42,186 nt of DNA from CAZSSM01 sp964609385. Lineage in GTDB: Bacteria; Planctomycetota; Planctomycetia; Isosphaerales; Isosphaeraceae. This document shows, one piece after another, positions 8,712 to 17,385 of this stretch. Numbering within the stretch: the first letter of the stretch is position 1; each line of letters opens with the position of its first letter. The notes below the pieces were generated by a model. It was not told where the DNA came from and did not search any database. It saw only the letters and a program-made list of their open reading frames with translations. Made by a program: the position numbers and the translations under genes. Location: contig CAZSSM010000060.1 of the NCBI GenBank assembly GCA_964609385.1, positions 1-42,186 on the forward strand, in the 5' to 3' direction.

Positions 8712-11246
8712 TTAGTCGATATAGAGGAATTCGTTCAAGGTGAAGAGGAGGTGGGCTAAGTCGGGGATCGCCTTGGAGGCGGCTTGGGAATCGAGGAACC
8801 GTCGGAGCAGAGCACGCTCATCGGGTCTCGGCGATCGGGCGAGAACCAACTCGAAGGCGCGGGCGATGACGTGATCCGGGTCGGTCCCGACCTCGTCGAC
8901 GATCCGGCGAGCCAGGTCGTGGGCGCGTTGACGGACGAACGGGTCGTTGAGCAGGCTTAGGCTCTGTGTGGGGACGGTCGTCCGATCGCGTCGCCCGCAG
9001 GTGGCCGTCGCATCGGGCTCGTTCCAAACCTCGCCCATCGGGTTGCGGACCGATCGCTTGATGAAGGCGTAGACGGCGCGTCGCCAACTGGCCGGGCCGT
9101 CCTCAAGGTCGTTCGGGTACGCGTCATCGGACCGGGTCGAGATCGCCCCATCCGGGATTGGTGGTCGGAAGGCGGGGCCATAGAGCTGAGAATCGAGGGC
9201 GTCCCCGGCCCAGAGCATCGCGTCGCGGAGGATCTCGGCCTCCAGGCGAATCGGCGTCCGGCGCCACCAAAGCCGGTTCGATGGATCGATCGCCGCACGG
9301 TCCGGGTCGAAGGCAGTGCTTTGCCGATAGGTCGCGCTGGTGACGATGAGTCGATGGATCGGTTTGAGCCGCCAGTCCTGGGCGATCAGCTCGGCGGCCA
9401 GCCAGTCGAGCAGCTCAGGTTGGGCGGGCCGGTCGCCGGTCACACCGAAATCATCCGGGGTCCGCACGAGCCCCTCACCGAAGTGGTGTTTCCAGAGCCG
9501 GTTCACAATCACCCGAGCCACCAAAGTGCCTGCGCCTTGCTCGGGGTCGGTCATCCATTCGGCCAGCGTGGCACGCTGATAGGTCGTGCCCAGCACTGGA
9601 TCGGCCGGATCCCGATCGTGGGCACGGGTCAGGGCCTGGCTTCGGTAATCGTCCGCGGTTTGATCGCCGGTCAAGACGCTCAGGAAGCCCAACGAGACCT
9701 CCTCGACGCGGTCCATTACCGAGCCACGACCTAGGAGGTAGCTCGGCGACGGGGTCGACCCGTGATCGGCCATGACGAGCCCCTCGGCCTCTCGGACCGA
9801 TCCGGAGACCGCTCGGGAGTCGCCCTCCAACGCCTCGAGGATGGCGAGTGCCTCCGGATCGAGCCAATCGCGGAGTTCCTCGTCGTCGGGGTCGAGTTGG
9901 TCGCCGTATTGCTTGTAGAGCTTAATCTGGACGGGCACGAAGAAGTGTCGCGGTTGGCGGAGCCAGAATTTCTGCTCTTCGTCGAGGCCGAGTTCGTCCA
10001 TTGTGGCCTCGCGGAATCGTCGGCGCTGTTCTTCGATCCAGCGTCGGCGTTGACGTTCGGGCTGGGCCAGGGAGGTGACCCGACGCTCGGCCGATCCGAA
10101 CGCCGCGAGCATCCGGTAGTAATCGCGGGTCGGAATCGGATCGAACTTATGGTCGTGACACCGCGCACAGCCGACGGTCAGGCCCAGAAAGGTCGATCCG
10201 GTCGTAGCGAGCATGTTGTCCCACTCGTCGTAGCGGATCTTCCGTTTGTTCTCCTCGGTGTCGGCCGGCGTAGTGCCTTGATAGGGCGCGGCGGTGAGGA
10301 ATCCAGTGGCCACGACGGCCTCGGGATCCTCGGGACGGTACTCGTCGCCGGCCAACTGCCAACGGAGGAAGCGGTCGTAGGGCATGTCTTGATTGAGGGC
10401 GCGGATGACGAAGTCGCGGTATCGATAGGCGTTGGGCCGATCGAGGTCGTTCTCGTAGCCGTCGCTGTCGGCATAGCGGGCCAGATCGAGCCAGTGACGG
10501 CCCCAGCGCTCACCATATCGAGGACTGGCCAGGAGCCGATCGACCAGCGTTTCGAAGGCCGACGGACTGGGATCGGCCACGAACCGCTCGACCTCCTCAG
10601 GCGATGGCGGTAAGCCGAGCAAGTCGAAGGAGAGCCGGCGGATCAAGGTCTGTCGGGAAGCCTCCGGATTGGATCGAATCCCTTGCGCCTCCTGAGCTTG
10701 ACCGAGGAACCGATCGATCGGATGGCGCGATCCGTTGCGGAGATTCGAGGGAGGCGTGACGTCTCTGAGCGGTTGGAAGGACCAGAACGGGCGGTCCGAT
10801 TTCTCGATCGGATCGTCAGCCTCAGTTGTGCCCGACTCGGGATCGACTTCTGCCGTCAGCGGCGCGGAGTAGTGGGCGCCGTCGTCGATCCAAGCGCGGA
10901 TCAAAGCGACTTGATCGGCCGACAACGCCGGCTTGCCGAACGGCATGGCTGGTTCGTACTGGTGTGCCACCATTTCGTAGAGCAGGCTGGCCTCGGCGTC
11001 CCCAGGCACGACGACCTCACCGCTGTAGCCACCCCGGAGCAACCCTTCGCGGGTCGAGAGGTCCAGCCTCGCCTTGGCCTTCGAGGGCCCGTGACAATCC
11101 AGGCATTGCTCGATGAGCAAGGCGCGGACCGACTGCATATCGGGCGACTCCGCCCATGCCGGAGAGACGATCGAGATCGCGAGCATCCCTCCCAGCAACC
11201 CGTTGATGATTCCGACGCGTCGATCCATGCTTCGAATCACTCCCAT
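8712..11246 (-). CDS. DUF1549/DUF1553 protein with N-terminal c-type cytochrome domain (PSCyt1-like)
   Basis: 844 residues with a Sec-type signal (hydrophobic core near residues 14-31, PAWAES cleavage region). Then comes a cytochrome-c-like domain with a classic CLDCH heme motif (C48, C51, H52) and a downstream Met in AMPFGKP that could be an axial ligand. DUF1549 follows (about residues 175-385), with a second CXXCH (GCARCHDHKFDP), and DUF1553 occupies about residues 550-835. Members are exported and presumed to carry heme; no reaction is established. The start could also be the ATG at 11228, which has GGAG 11 bases upstream. The partner DUF1501 gene is directly downstream. Confidence 0.92.
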   Translation of the reverse strand: MGVIRSMDRRVGIINGLLGGMLAISIVSPAWAESPDMQSVRALLIEQCLDCHGPSKAKARLDLSTREGLLRGGYSGEVVVPGDAEASLLYEMVAHQYEPAMPFGKPALSADQVALIRAWIDDGAHYSAPLTAEVDPESGTTEADDPIEKSDRPFWSFQPLRDVTPPSNLRNGSRHPIDRFLGQAQEAQGIRSNPEASRQTLIRRLSFDLLGLPPSPEEVERFVADPSPSAFETLVDRLLASPRYGERWGRHWLDLARYADSDGYENDLDRPNAYRYRDFVIRALNQDMPYDRFLRWQLAGDEYRPEDPEAVVATGFLTAAPYQGTTPADTEENKRKIRYDEWDNMLATTGSTFLGLTVGCARCHDHKFDPIPTRDYYRMLAAFGSAERRVTSLAQPERQRRRWIEEQRRRFREATMDELGLDEEQKFWLRQPRHFFVPVQIKLYKQYGDQLDPDDEELRDWLDPEALAILEALEGDSRAVSGSVREAEGLVMADHGSTPSPSYLLGRGSVMDRVEEVSLGFLSVLTGDQTADDYRSQALTRAHDRDPADPVLGTTYQRATLAEWMTDPEQGAGTLVARVIVNRLWKHHFGEGLVRTPDDFGVTGDRPAQPELLDWLAAELIAQDWRLKPIHRLIVTSATYRQSTAFDPDRAAIDPSNRLWWRRTPIRLEAEILRDAMLWAGDALDSQLYGPAFRPPIPDGAISTRSDDAYPNDLEDGPASWRRAVYAFIKRSVRNPMGEVWNEPDATATCGRRDRTTVPTQSLSLLNDPFVRQRAHDLARRIVDEVGTDPDHVIARAFELVLARSPRPDERALLRRFLDSQAASKAIPDLAHLLFTLNEFLYID

Positions 11247-11618
11247 ATGGAAGGATGGAATTCTCCGACAGTCCAGCGGCCTTGTCGAAGCGAATCATCG
11301 AGTATTCATCGAGTATACCTGGTTTCCCGACGAAATGGAATCAGATCGGAACTCCCTCCGTATCGACGGGTTTCGGTTGGATCCGGGTTCGGACCGAAAC
11401 CGAGGATGAGATCGGCCGATCTCGACACGGATCCCCCCAATCGCAGATCGATCGGCTCGAAGGGCGCAGGCCGCATTACGTCGATCCGATGGGGCGGTCC
11501 CAAACCGATCTCCACCCCGGGGATCGTCCATCTTCCGAGTGGACAGGGATGCCCGGCTCTCGGTCTGGGATCTGTTCCAAACTCGGCAGGCGACTCCTCA
11601 TTGAGCCGCATGACACTT
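11247..11618. other. Intergenic stretch upstream of the DUF1549 gene
   Basis: 372 bases without a supported gene, between the end of rbfA and the start of the DUF1549 gene on the same strand. Open frames here are short or lack family resemblance. A tandem ~10-base repeat (CATCGAGTAT at 11296-11305 and 11307-11316) is the only structure I noticed; it lies about 50 bases upstream of the DUF1549 start and could be part of its promoter region. Confidence 0.4.
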
Positions 11619-12038
11619 TCAGCTCCCGAGTTGCGATCCTGGTGCCGCCGGTGGCGCGGGCTGAGCCACCTGATAGAAGAGCAAGGGCACCTTGCGTCGG
11701 GTGATGGCCGAAGCCGCCTCGCTCCGAAGGAGCCCGGAGTGCTCTTCGAGTCGCTGAAGGACCTGGATCGTGTTGACGGGCTCATTGAATAGGGAACGTA
11801 CGGTGACCAGGAGCCGGGAAGCGTCGGGGGCCGGCTGAACCGATTCGACGAACAGTCCACGGAGCAGGTCGTCGTTGCAGGACCCGGCCAGCGCATCGTT
11901 AAGAGCGCGCCCGATCTGTTGGCACAATTGCATCGTCTTGCGGTCGCCACCAAGCGATCGATTGTCGTGGCCACGGTGCGGGGATCCGAACCCGGAACCA
12001 TGACGTCGACGCGACGACGAGGATCGGCGGGCGGGCAT
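11619..12038 (-). CDS. rbfA: Ribosome-binding factor A
   Basis: 139 residues. After a basic Arg/Ser/His-rich N-terminal extension of about 33 residues, the sequence follows the RbfA KH-like domain: QLCQQIGRALNDAL, then a LLRGLFVESVQPAPDASRL strand region, then LQRLEEHSGLLRSEAASAI and RRKVPLLFYQV, matching the family pattern of LR..L...L..R..P.L.F. RbfA helps 16S rRNA maturation and 30S assembly, especially in the cold. The start is set by GGGGAG at 12048-12053, nine bases upstream of ATG; the frame is open further upstream to 12383, where it overlaps the histidine kinase gene and reads as noise. The usual nusA-infB-truB neighbours are absent. The assignment rests on pattern recognition of a divergent member. 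Confidence 0.72.
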   Translation of the reverse strand: MPARRSSSSRRRHGSGFGSPHRGHDNRSLGGDRKTMQLCQQIGRALNDALAGSCNDDLLRGLFVESVQPAPDASRLLVTVRSLFNEPVNTIQVLQRLEEHSGLLRSEAASAITRRKVPLLFYQVAQPAPPAAPGSQLGS

Positions 12039-12047
12039 GTCAGAGTT

Positions 12048-12053
12048 CTCCCC
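12048..12053 (-). promoter_or_regulatory. Ribosome binding site of rbfA
   Basis: GGGGAG on the - strand, nine bases before the ATG at 12038. It decides the start of rbfA against the longer open frame. Confidence 0.55.
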
Positions 12054-12186
12054 AAGGTGGCCGGGACGGGGCCAATCGATCACCTGTCGCGACGGGTCGC
12101 ACCCGAAGGTGTCGGTCTGAGAAGATCGTCGACCCGGCGACGAGGACCGGACGTCAAAATCAATCTGGTTGCGGGACCCGGCCGGG

Positions 12187-14763
12187 TCAACCCGTTTGTC
12201 CGTTCGACACGGGGCCGTCCGGATCGGTTCGCCGGTCAGGCGAACCGGGAGTGTGCCGATCTGGATCCGTGTCGTCCCCGACGTCGGTTCGACGGGCGGG
12301 GATCGGCGCGCAGCGTCGGAGTACGGCGGCCAGGTCGGTGGCCCGGAACGGTTTGCCGAGAAATTCGTCGAGGCCAGCCTCAACGGCAGCGCGCCGACGG
12401 ACGTCGGAGGCGTTGGCCGAGAGGGCGATGATCCGTGGCTGGTGATCCCGTGCCAAACGCTTCCGGATTTCCGCAGCGGCCTCCAAGCCGTCCATCTCGG
12501 GCATTTGAATGTCGGTCAGGATCACATCGAAGGGGTCTCCCCCGCAGGCGCGCTCGACCATCCGCCGGCCGTCCTCGACAAACTCGGCTCGGTACCCCAA
12601 TCGTCGGAGCATGTCCTGGATCAGCTTCAAGCTCATCCGATCGTCCTCGGCAACGAGGATCTGTAGCGGATGGGTCTGGCCCAGCTTGGGTTCGGAAGGT
12701 TCGGGCTTCGTGGACGATTCAGCGATCGATTCAGGCATCGCGACGGCTTCGGGGATCCCGGCCGTCTCCGACATCTGGGCGGTGGAGGCCGTCGCGATTC
12801 GCGTGGGGTCCAGATCGTCTTCAAGACGCGTCGTACCAGTGGGATCGGCCTCTCGGAGGGGCAAGACGATCCGGAACAGGGTGCCTTGACCGAGTCGCGA
12901 CTGCACCGAGAGGGCGCCGCCCATTAGTTCGATCAGGCGTTTGGAGATCGACAAGCCCAGGCCGATCCCTCCTCGTCGACGGGTCAATGACGCATCGACC
13001 TGGGTGAAGCGCTCGAAGATCCGATCGAGGTCCGATTCGGCAATCCCGATCCCGGTGTCTCGGATCCTCAGCAATGCCTCGGATCGCGGAACTGACCAGC
13101 GGACCTGCAGACCGATCCGACCCACCTCGGTGAACTTCACGGCGTTGCTGAGCAGGTTGAGGGTGATCTGGGCCAACCGGATCGGGTCGCCCCGGACGTG
13201 AGCCGGGGCGTCGTGGGCGATCTCGACCTCGAAGCCCAACTGCTTGCGACGGCAAAGCGGCTCGATCATCGAGACGATGCGCATCAGCGTCGGTTGTAGC
13301 TCGAAGGGGATATCGGTCAGTTCGATCTGCTGCGACTCGATCCGCGAATACTCGAGTAGGTTGTCAATCAATGCGATCAGGTGGTCCGACGCTTGGGTCA
13401 AGCTCTCCACGCAGTCGCGTTGGGACGAGGTCAACTTGGTGGCGGCGAGCATCTGGGCCATCCCGGTCATCACATGGATCGGGGTCCGGATCTCGTGGCT
13501 CATGGTGGCCAGGAACTGGCTCTTGGCCAGATTGGCCGCGTCGGCGTTGACTCGCGCGGTGCGCTCTGTCTCGGCCGCTGCGTGATGCGACGTGATATCG
13601 TGCGCTACGACGATCCAGCCCGAGTTGCGACCTCGTGAGGTCAGGCCGATGATCTCCACATCGAAGACACGACCGACCGCATCGACCCACTCGAACTGAT
13701 CGGCCTCGGCACGGGCCAACCGGATCGCGATCTCCGAATCCGTGGGGAGCAGATGGTGAACCTCATAGCCGATCGCGCGATTCGGGCCGACCCCGAGAAG
13801 TGTCCATGCAGCGCTATTGGCTTGGACCAGTCGACCTTTCGAGTCGATCACCAGGACTGGATCGCGGAGCCGTTGGACGACCTGTTCGTAGGCGATCGGG
13901 ACCAGATCGAACATCCGGTATCGTAGCAAGCCGACCCCGATCAAGAGCCCGCTGAACCCGGCCGTCATCGGCGCCAAGTCGACCGGGTAGACCGGATTGT
14001 AGCCGAGCCGATCCACGATGTTGGCCAGCATGGGCACGATCGCACCCGACCCGCAGATGATCGCTTGGCCTCGGAACGGCCAGGGCAATCGCCAAGCCGT
14101 GCGGAACAACAACGCGATGGCTAGGACCGAGAGTCCATAGCAGTACAAGAGGTTCGGCCAGTACAAGATCCCCCGATCCACATCCGCGATGGAGAGCCCG
14201 TATCGCTCCACTTCGCCGTGGGAGGTCCAATACCAGCGATGCAGCGGGTTGGTCCAGATCACGATCAGGGTCGACGCTGGGATGAGGCTGATCCGGATCA
14301 GATTGCCCACGGTCAGCCAACGGGTTGAACCAGCCAACTGCGCGGCGAAGACCAGGAGCAGGATCGGGCTGGAGAGCACCCCGACATACATCAAACCTAA
14401 GAGGATCCGTTTCGTCGGCCATGCTTCGAAGAGCAGTTCCAGACCAGCGAACAAAGCCCAGAAGGTTTGGGCGACCATCAGAAGGCTAAATGTCAACGTG
14501 CCCGAGCCGGCCGATCGGCGCGTCCAGGCATACCAAGCCAGACAGATCGTCGTGATCGTCGAAAAACAGAAGAGTCCGAGGATCAGTTCATCGTCGAAGC
14601 TTGGTGTCACAGACGAGTACCACAAGAAGCGCCCTGGGCCCGTCTCAGATCCTCCAGACGAGCCAGACTGCACGGATTGTCGATGGGATGGGGCTCGGAG
14701 CGGATTCCAAGACGCGACCTGCGATTCAGCAGACCCTCGGCTATCCGAGAATCCAGGCATCAC
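12187..14763 (-). CDS. Hybrid sensor histidine kinase with N-terminal 7TM domain and receiver domain
   Basis: 858 residues. About seven or eight membrane segments (residues ~58-282) resemble the 7TM histidine-kinase N-terminal domain, with the typical RYRMFDLVPIAYE junction. A PAS domain follows (~297-390), then HisKA with the phospho-acceptor His423 in ATMSHEIRTP, and HATPase_c with the N box near N540, DTGIGI (569-574) and GGIGLGLS (598-605). A Pro/Glu-rich linker leads to a receiver domain (~701-815) with AEDD, the phospho-acceptor Asp751 in ILTDIQMPEMDG and Lys804 in GKPF. The C-terminal ~35 residues are Asp/Arg/Pro-rich and disordered. The start is uncertain: GTG 14763 or ATG 14760 are not well served by a ribosome site. 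No response regulator lies beside it. The signal is unknown. Confidence 0.93.
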   Translation of the reverse strand: MMPGFSDSRGSAESQVASWNPLRAPSHRQSVQSGSSGGSETGPGRFLWYSSVTPSFDDELILGLFCFSTITTICLAWYAWTRRSAGSGTLTFSLLMVAQTFWALFAGLELLFEAWPTKRILLGLMYVGVLSSPILLLVFAAQLAGSTRWLTVGNLIRISLIPASTLIVIWTNPLHRWYWTSHGEVERYGLSIADVDRGILYWPNLLYCYGLSVLAIALLFRTAWRLPWPFRGQAIICGSGAIVPMLANIVDRLGYNPVYPVDLAPMTAGFSGLLIGVGLLRYRMFDLVPIAYEQVVQRLRDPVLVIDSKGRLVQANSAAWTLLGVGPNRAIGYEVHHLLPTDSEIAIRLARAEADQFEWVDAVGRVFDVEIIGLTSRGRNSGWIVVAHDITSHHAAAETERTARVNADAANLAKSQFLATMSHEIRTPIHVMTGMAQMLAATKLTSSQRDCVESLTQASDHLIALIDNLLEYSRIESQQIELTDIPFELQPTLMRIVSMIEPLCRRKQLGFEVEIAHDAPAHVRGDPIRLAQITLNLLSNAVKFTEVGRIGLQVRWSVPRSEALLRIRDTGIGIAESDLDRIFERFTQVDASLTRRRGGIGLGLSISKRLIELMGGALSVQSRLGQGTLFRIVLPLREADPTGTTRLEDDLDPTRIATASTAQMSETAGIPEAVAMPESIAESSTKPEPSEPKLGQTHPLQILVAEDDRMSLKLIQDMLRRLGYRAEFVEDGRRMVERACGGDPFDVILTDIQMPEMDGLEAAAEIRKRLARDHQPRIIALSANASDVRRRAAVEAGLDEFLGKPFRATDLAAVLRRCAPIPARRTDVGDDTDPDRHTPGSPDRRTDPDGPVSNGQTG

Positions 14764-15039
14764 ATTTTAACAGAAGAGCCCCCAGTTTTGTCATGGATCC
14801 TCTATGGATGATCTCATCCATCCAGAGCTTGGTTCGCGCTTGGGGCGCCGTTCTAGCTGCGGACGATCCCCGAATCCTCGAGCCGTGCAATCCGAACCGG
14901 TCCGCTGTATAGTGACGATCCATGGATCACCGCCGGTCAACCCGTCGAAATCGTCGCGATCGGACCGGCCCACGCATCGACCCCGAGACGTGGTCGCGAG
15001 ACGGCTATCCCCTTCGACATTGCGGAGAACCCCTCGGAT

Positions 15040-15669
15040 ATGAACCTCAAAAGATGTGTCGGAGCCATCTTGGCAGTCATGGTGATCGCGGCCCCGTTCG
15101 GGTTCGCTCCCCGTATCCAAGAAAACGATTTCGTTGACCTGTTCGACGGACGCACCCTCGATGGCTGGGAGGTTCGTCCGAGTCAGGAGACTGGCGACCA
15201 CTGGAAGGTCGAGGACGGGCTCCTCATTGCAGAGAACGTCAACGAGGAAGGATCGGATCTCTGGACGACGAAAAACTATCAGGACTACGAGTTGACGCTC
15301 GAGTACAAGACGCCCTCGGATTACTACGATACCGGCGTCCATCTTCGGGGCAACGGTCATCAGGTCCAGATCGGCATCTCAGGCAGCCTACAAGTTGATA
15401 TGACGGCGTGCATCTATGCCCCCAAGGACAAGCGAGGCAGCTATCCGGGCCGGTCCGACAAGGTCTCCGCCTTCAATAGGCCAGGGCAGTGGAACCGGCT
15501 CCGGATCCTCATGACCGGCAAACGTATTCAGACCTTTCTGAACGGCGAACCGTTCGTCGATTACCAGAGCGTCGCGATTAATGACGAGGGGCCGATCGGT
15601 CTGCAACTACACTCCGGACATCATATGAAAATCTTCTTTAAAAACATTCGAGTCCGTGAGATCGAGTAG
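15040..15669 (+). CDS. Secreted DUF1080 (3-keto-disaccharide hydrolase-like) protein
   Basis: 209 residues with a Sec signal (MNLKRC, then a hydrophobic stretch to about residue 23). The mature part is a single DUF1080 domain with the typical DLFDGRTLDGWEV, HWKVEDGLL, SDYYDTGVHLRG, RPGQWNRLRI and GPIGLQLHSG segments, forming a concanavalin-like beta sandwich. Some members are 3-keto-disaccharide hydrolases, but most are uncharacterised. The gene stands alone, diverging from the histidine kinase gene across a 276-base gap (14764-15039) in which I see no other gene. Family assignment is firm; substrate is not. Confidence 0.9.
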   Translation: MNLKRCVGAILAVMVIAAPFGFAPRIQENDFVDLFDGRTLDGWEVRPSQETGDHWKVEDGLLIAENVNEEGSDLWTTKNYQDYELTLEYKTPSDYYDTGVHLRGNGHQVQIGISGSLQVDMTACIYAPKDKRGSYPGRSDKVSAFNRPGQWNRLRILMTGKRIQTFLNGEPFVDYQSVAINDEGPIGLQLHSGHHMKIFFKNIRVREIE

Positions 15670-15804
15670 AATCGCCAACGGTGTTCGAACGTTCGGGGAG
15701 GTCCTCGGTGGGCCGGTTGAGGCAGATCATGCTGGGACTGGGGCTCCTCCGTTCTTCTCTTCGCCCTTTCGGCTGTCATGTGGGTTGCGTTGAGGATGGA
15801 ACCG

Positions 15805-17385
15805 ATGGCAGATCAGGGCGCAGCGTCGGGGCGTCGGTCCGGGCGAATTGATTGGTCGGTGGTCGGGGTTTTCGCGTTGCTCTGGCTGAGCGCGGGCTTC
15901 TTCTGGCACGCACGGGATTGGAACACGGCCAGCCGCTTGATGTTGACCTACGCATTGGTCGATCGCGGGACGGTCTCGATCGATGGCCTGCACGTGCAGA
16001 CCGGGGATCGGGCCATGCGGGACGGGCACTACTATTCGGACAAGGCGCCGGGGTTCGCCCTGCTAGCCTGTGGACCGTATGTGTTGGGACGCGCTTTGGG
16101 CTGGTATCCCGAGCACCCGACGGCTCCGCGTGTTGGGCTCTTTTACTACTGGCTGGCCGATTACTGGGTGACCTGGATCGTCTCGGGCCTTTCGACAGCC
16201 TTGGCTGGCGCCTGGCTGACGAGCTGGGCCAAGCGCCTGGGTTGTCGGGCGGGCGGGGCGTCGCTGATTGGCTTGGCCTATGGGCTTGGGACCCCGGCCT
16301 ATGTGTATGCGACGCTCGGCTACGGGCATCAGCCCGCCTCCTTGGCGATTTTGGCCAGCCTGGCCCTGATCCTCCACAGTCATGGAGATCGCCGAGCGGA
16401 CGGAGACGGATCAGGAAACGCGCTCCGCGCGTCGAGCACCCGTCCGCGACTCCGGGGCTTCGTCGCCGGCTTGGCGATCGCTGTGGCGGTCGTCTGCGAC
16501 TACCCGATCGGTCTGCTGGCGATCGTACTTTCGGGTGTGGTCGTCACCTTGGCATTGGCGGGGCGTTGGCCCTGGACGGCGGTTCTTTGCTTCGGGTTGG
16601 GCGCTTTGGGTCCGGCCTTGGTGTTGGCCGCCTACAACACGGCGGCTTTCGGTGCCCCCTGGCAACTGAGTTACTTTCACCTGGCCAGCCCTTGGAAGGA
16701 CACCGTCCATACCGAGGACAATCCGATCGGCTTGCAACCGCCGGACTTCTCCCGGTTGCCTGAACTGCTCTGGGGCCTGCAGCGCGGTCTGCTGGTCCAC
16801 GCGCCGATCGTGATTCTGGCGGTGCCCGGCTGGATCGTGTTGGCGCGTCGAGGCCATCCAGTGACCGCGATCGCCACCGCCCTGAGTGCCGGTCTAATCG
16901 TGACGATCAACCTCTGTTACCCGGAGTGGACCGGCGGCTGGTCGACCGGCCCACGATTCCTCCTTACCGCGCTCCCCCTAATGATGGTGGGGGTCGCCGG
17001 TTGGTTGAGCCTCAATCGTCGTTGGAGCTTCGCGATCGCCCTGAGCTTGGCCCTGGCCGGTTGGTCGTTGATGTGGCTCTACCAAGGGGCCGACGCACGG
17101 ATTCCTGATTGGGTCGATCGGCCGATCGATGGTCGCGAACCCTATACGATCCACAATCCGATCGGCGAGGTTGTTTGGCCGCTCTGGAACGGAGCACCCA
17201 AGCCCGGATTCCTCTTCACCGACCGACGGTTCGCCCGCTCGGTGACCGACCTGATCGCTCCGGAATGGGTCGGCGGCTTCCGGGCTCGTGACGAGTGGAT
17301 CAAATTTGTTCCGCTGATCGTCATCCAAGTCGGTCTGGCCGCCGCCCTAGTCACCGTCCCCACCTTCAATCGCCGACGCCGCTAG
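15805..17385 (+). CDS. Multi-spanning membrane protein, glycosyltransferase family 39-like
   Basis: About 526 residues with roughly ten or eleven hydrophobic membrane segments. The first extracytoplasmic loop contains LMLTYALVDRGTVSIDG, then DGHYYSDKAPG, a pattern I recognise from integral membrane proteins of the GT-C (PMT/ArnT-like) type. Such enzymes use polyprenyl-phosphate sugars to glycosylate lipids or proteins on the outer face of the membrane; the donor and acceptor cannot be told here, and the classical acidic catalytic pair is not obvious. ATG 15805 is chosen because GAGG (15792-15795) is 9 bases upstream; ATG 15796 or 15778 are alternatives. The 3' end overlaps the convergent gene on the - strand by 39 bases. 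Confidence 0.7.
   Translation: MADQGAASGRRSGRIDWSVVGVFALLWLSAGFFWHARDWNTASRLMLTYALVDRGTVSIDGLHVQTGDRAMRDGHYYSDKAPGFALLACGPYVLGRALGWYPEHPTAPRVGLFYYWLADYWVTWIVSGLSTALAGAWLTSWAKRLGCRAGGASLIGLAYGLGTPAYVYATLGYGHQPASLAILASLALILHSHGDRRADGDGSGNALRASSTRPRLRGFVAGLAIAVAVVCDYPIGLLAIVLSGVVVTLALAGRWPWTAVLCFGLGALGPALVLAAYNTAAFGAPWQLSYFHLASPWKDTVHTEDNPIGLQPPDFSRLPELLWGLQRGLLVHAPIVILAVPGWIVLARRGHPVTAIATALSAGLIVTINLCYPEWTGGWSTGPRFLLTALPLMMVGVAGWLSLNRRWSFAIALSLALAGWSLMWLYQGADARIPDWVDRPIDGREPYTIHNPIGEVVWPLWNGAPKPGFLFTDRRFARSVTDLIAPEWVGGFRARDEWIKFVPLIVIQVGLAAALVTVPTFNRRRR

Noticed and set aside
9762..10613. 283-codon open frame on + antisense to the DUF1549/DUF1553 gene
   Set aside because: Antisense open frames are expected in high-GC coding DNA; it has no family resemblance and no ribosome site, while the - strand gene is well supported.
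11981..11994. On the - strand a GGG-TTCGGAT-CCC segment that looks like a tRNA T-arm
   Set aside because: The loop lacks the conserved A at its fifth position, no acceptor, D or anticodon arms surround it, and it lies inside the rbfA reading frame.
11306..12055. 249-codon open frame on - overlapping rbfA in another frame
   Set aside because: Arg/Ser/Pro-rich translation without family resemblance; the overlapping RbfA frame has the conserved motifs and a well-placed ribosome site.
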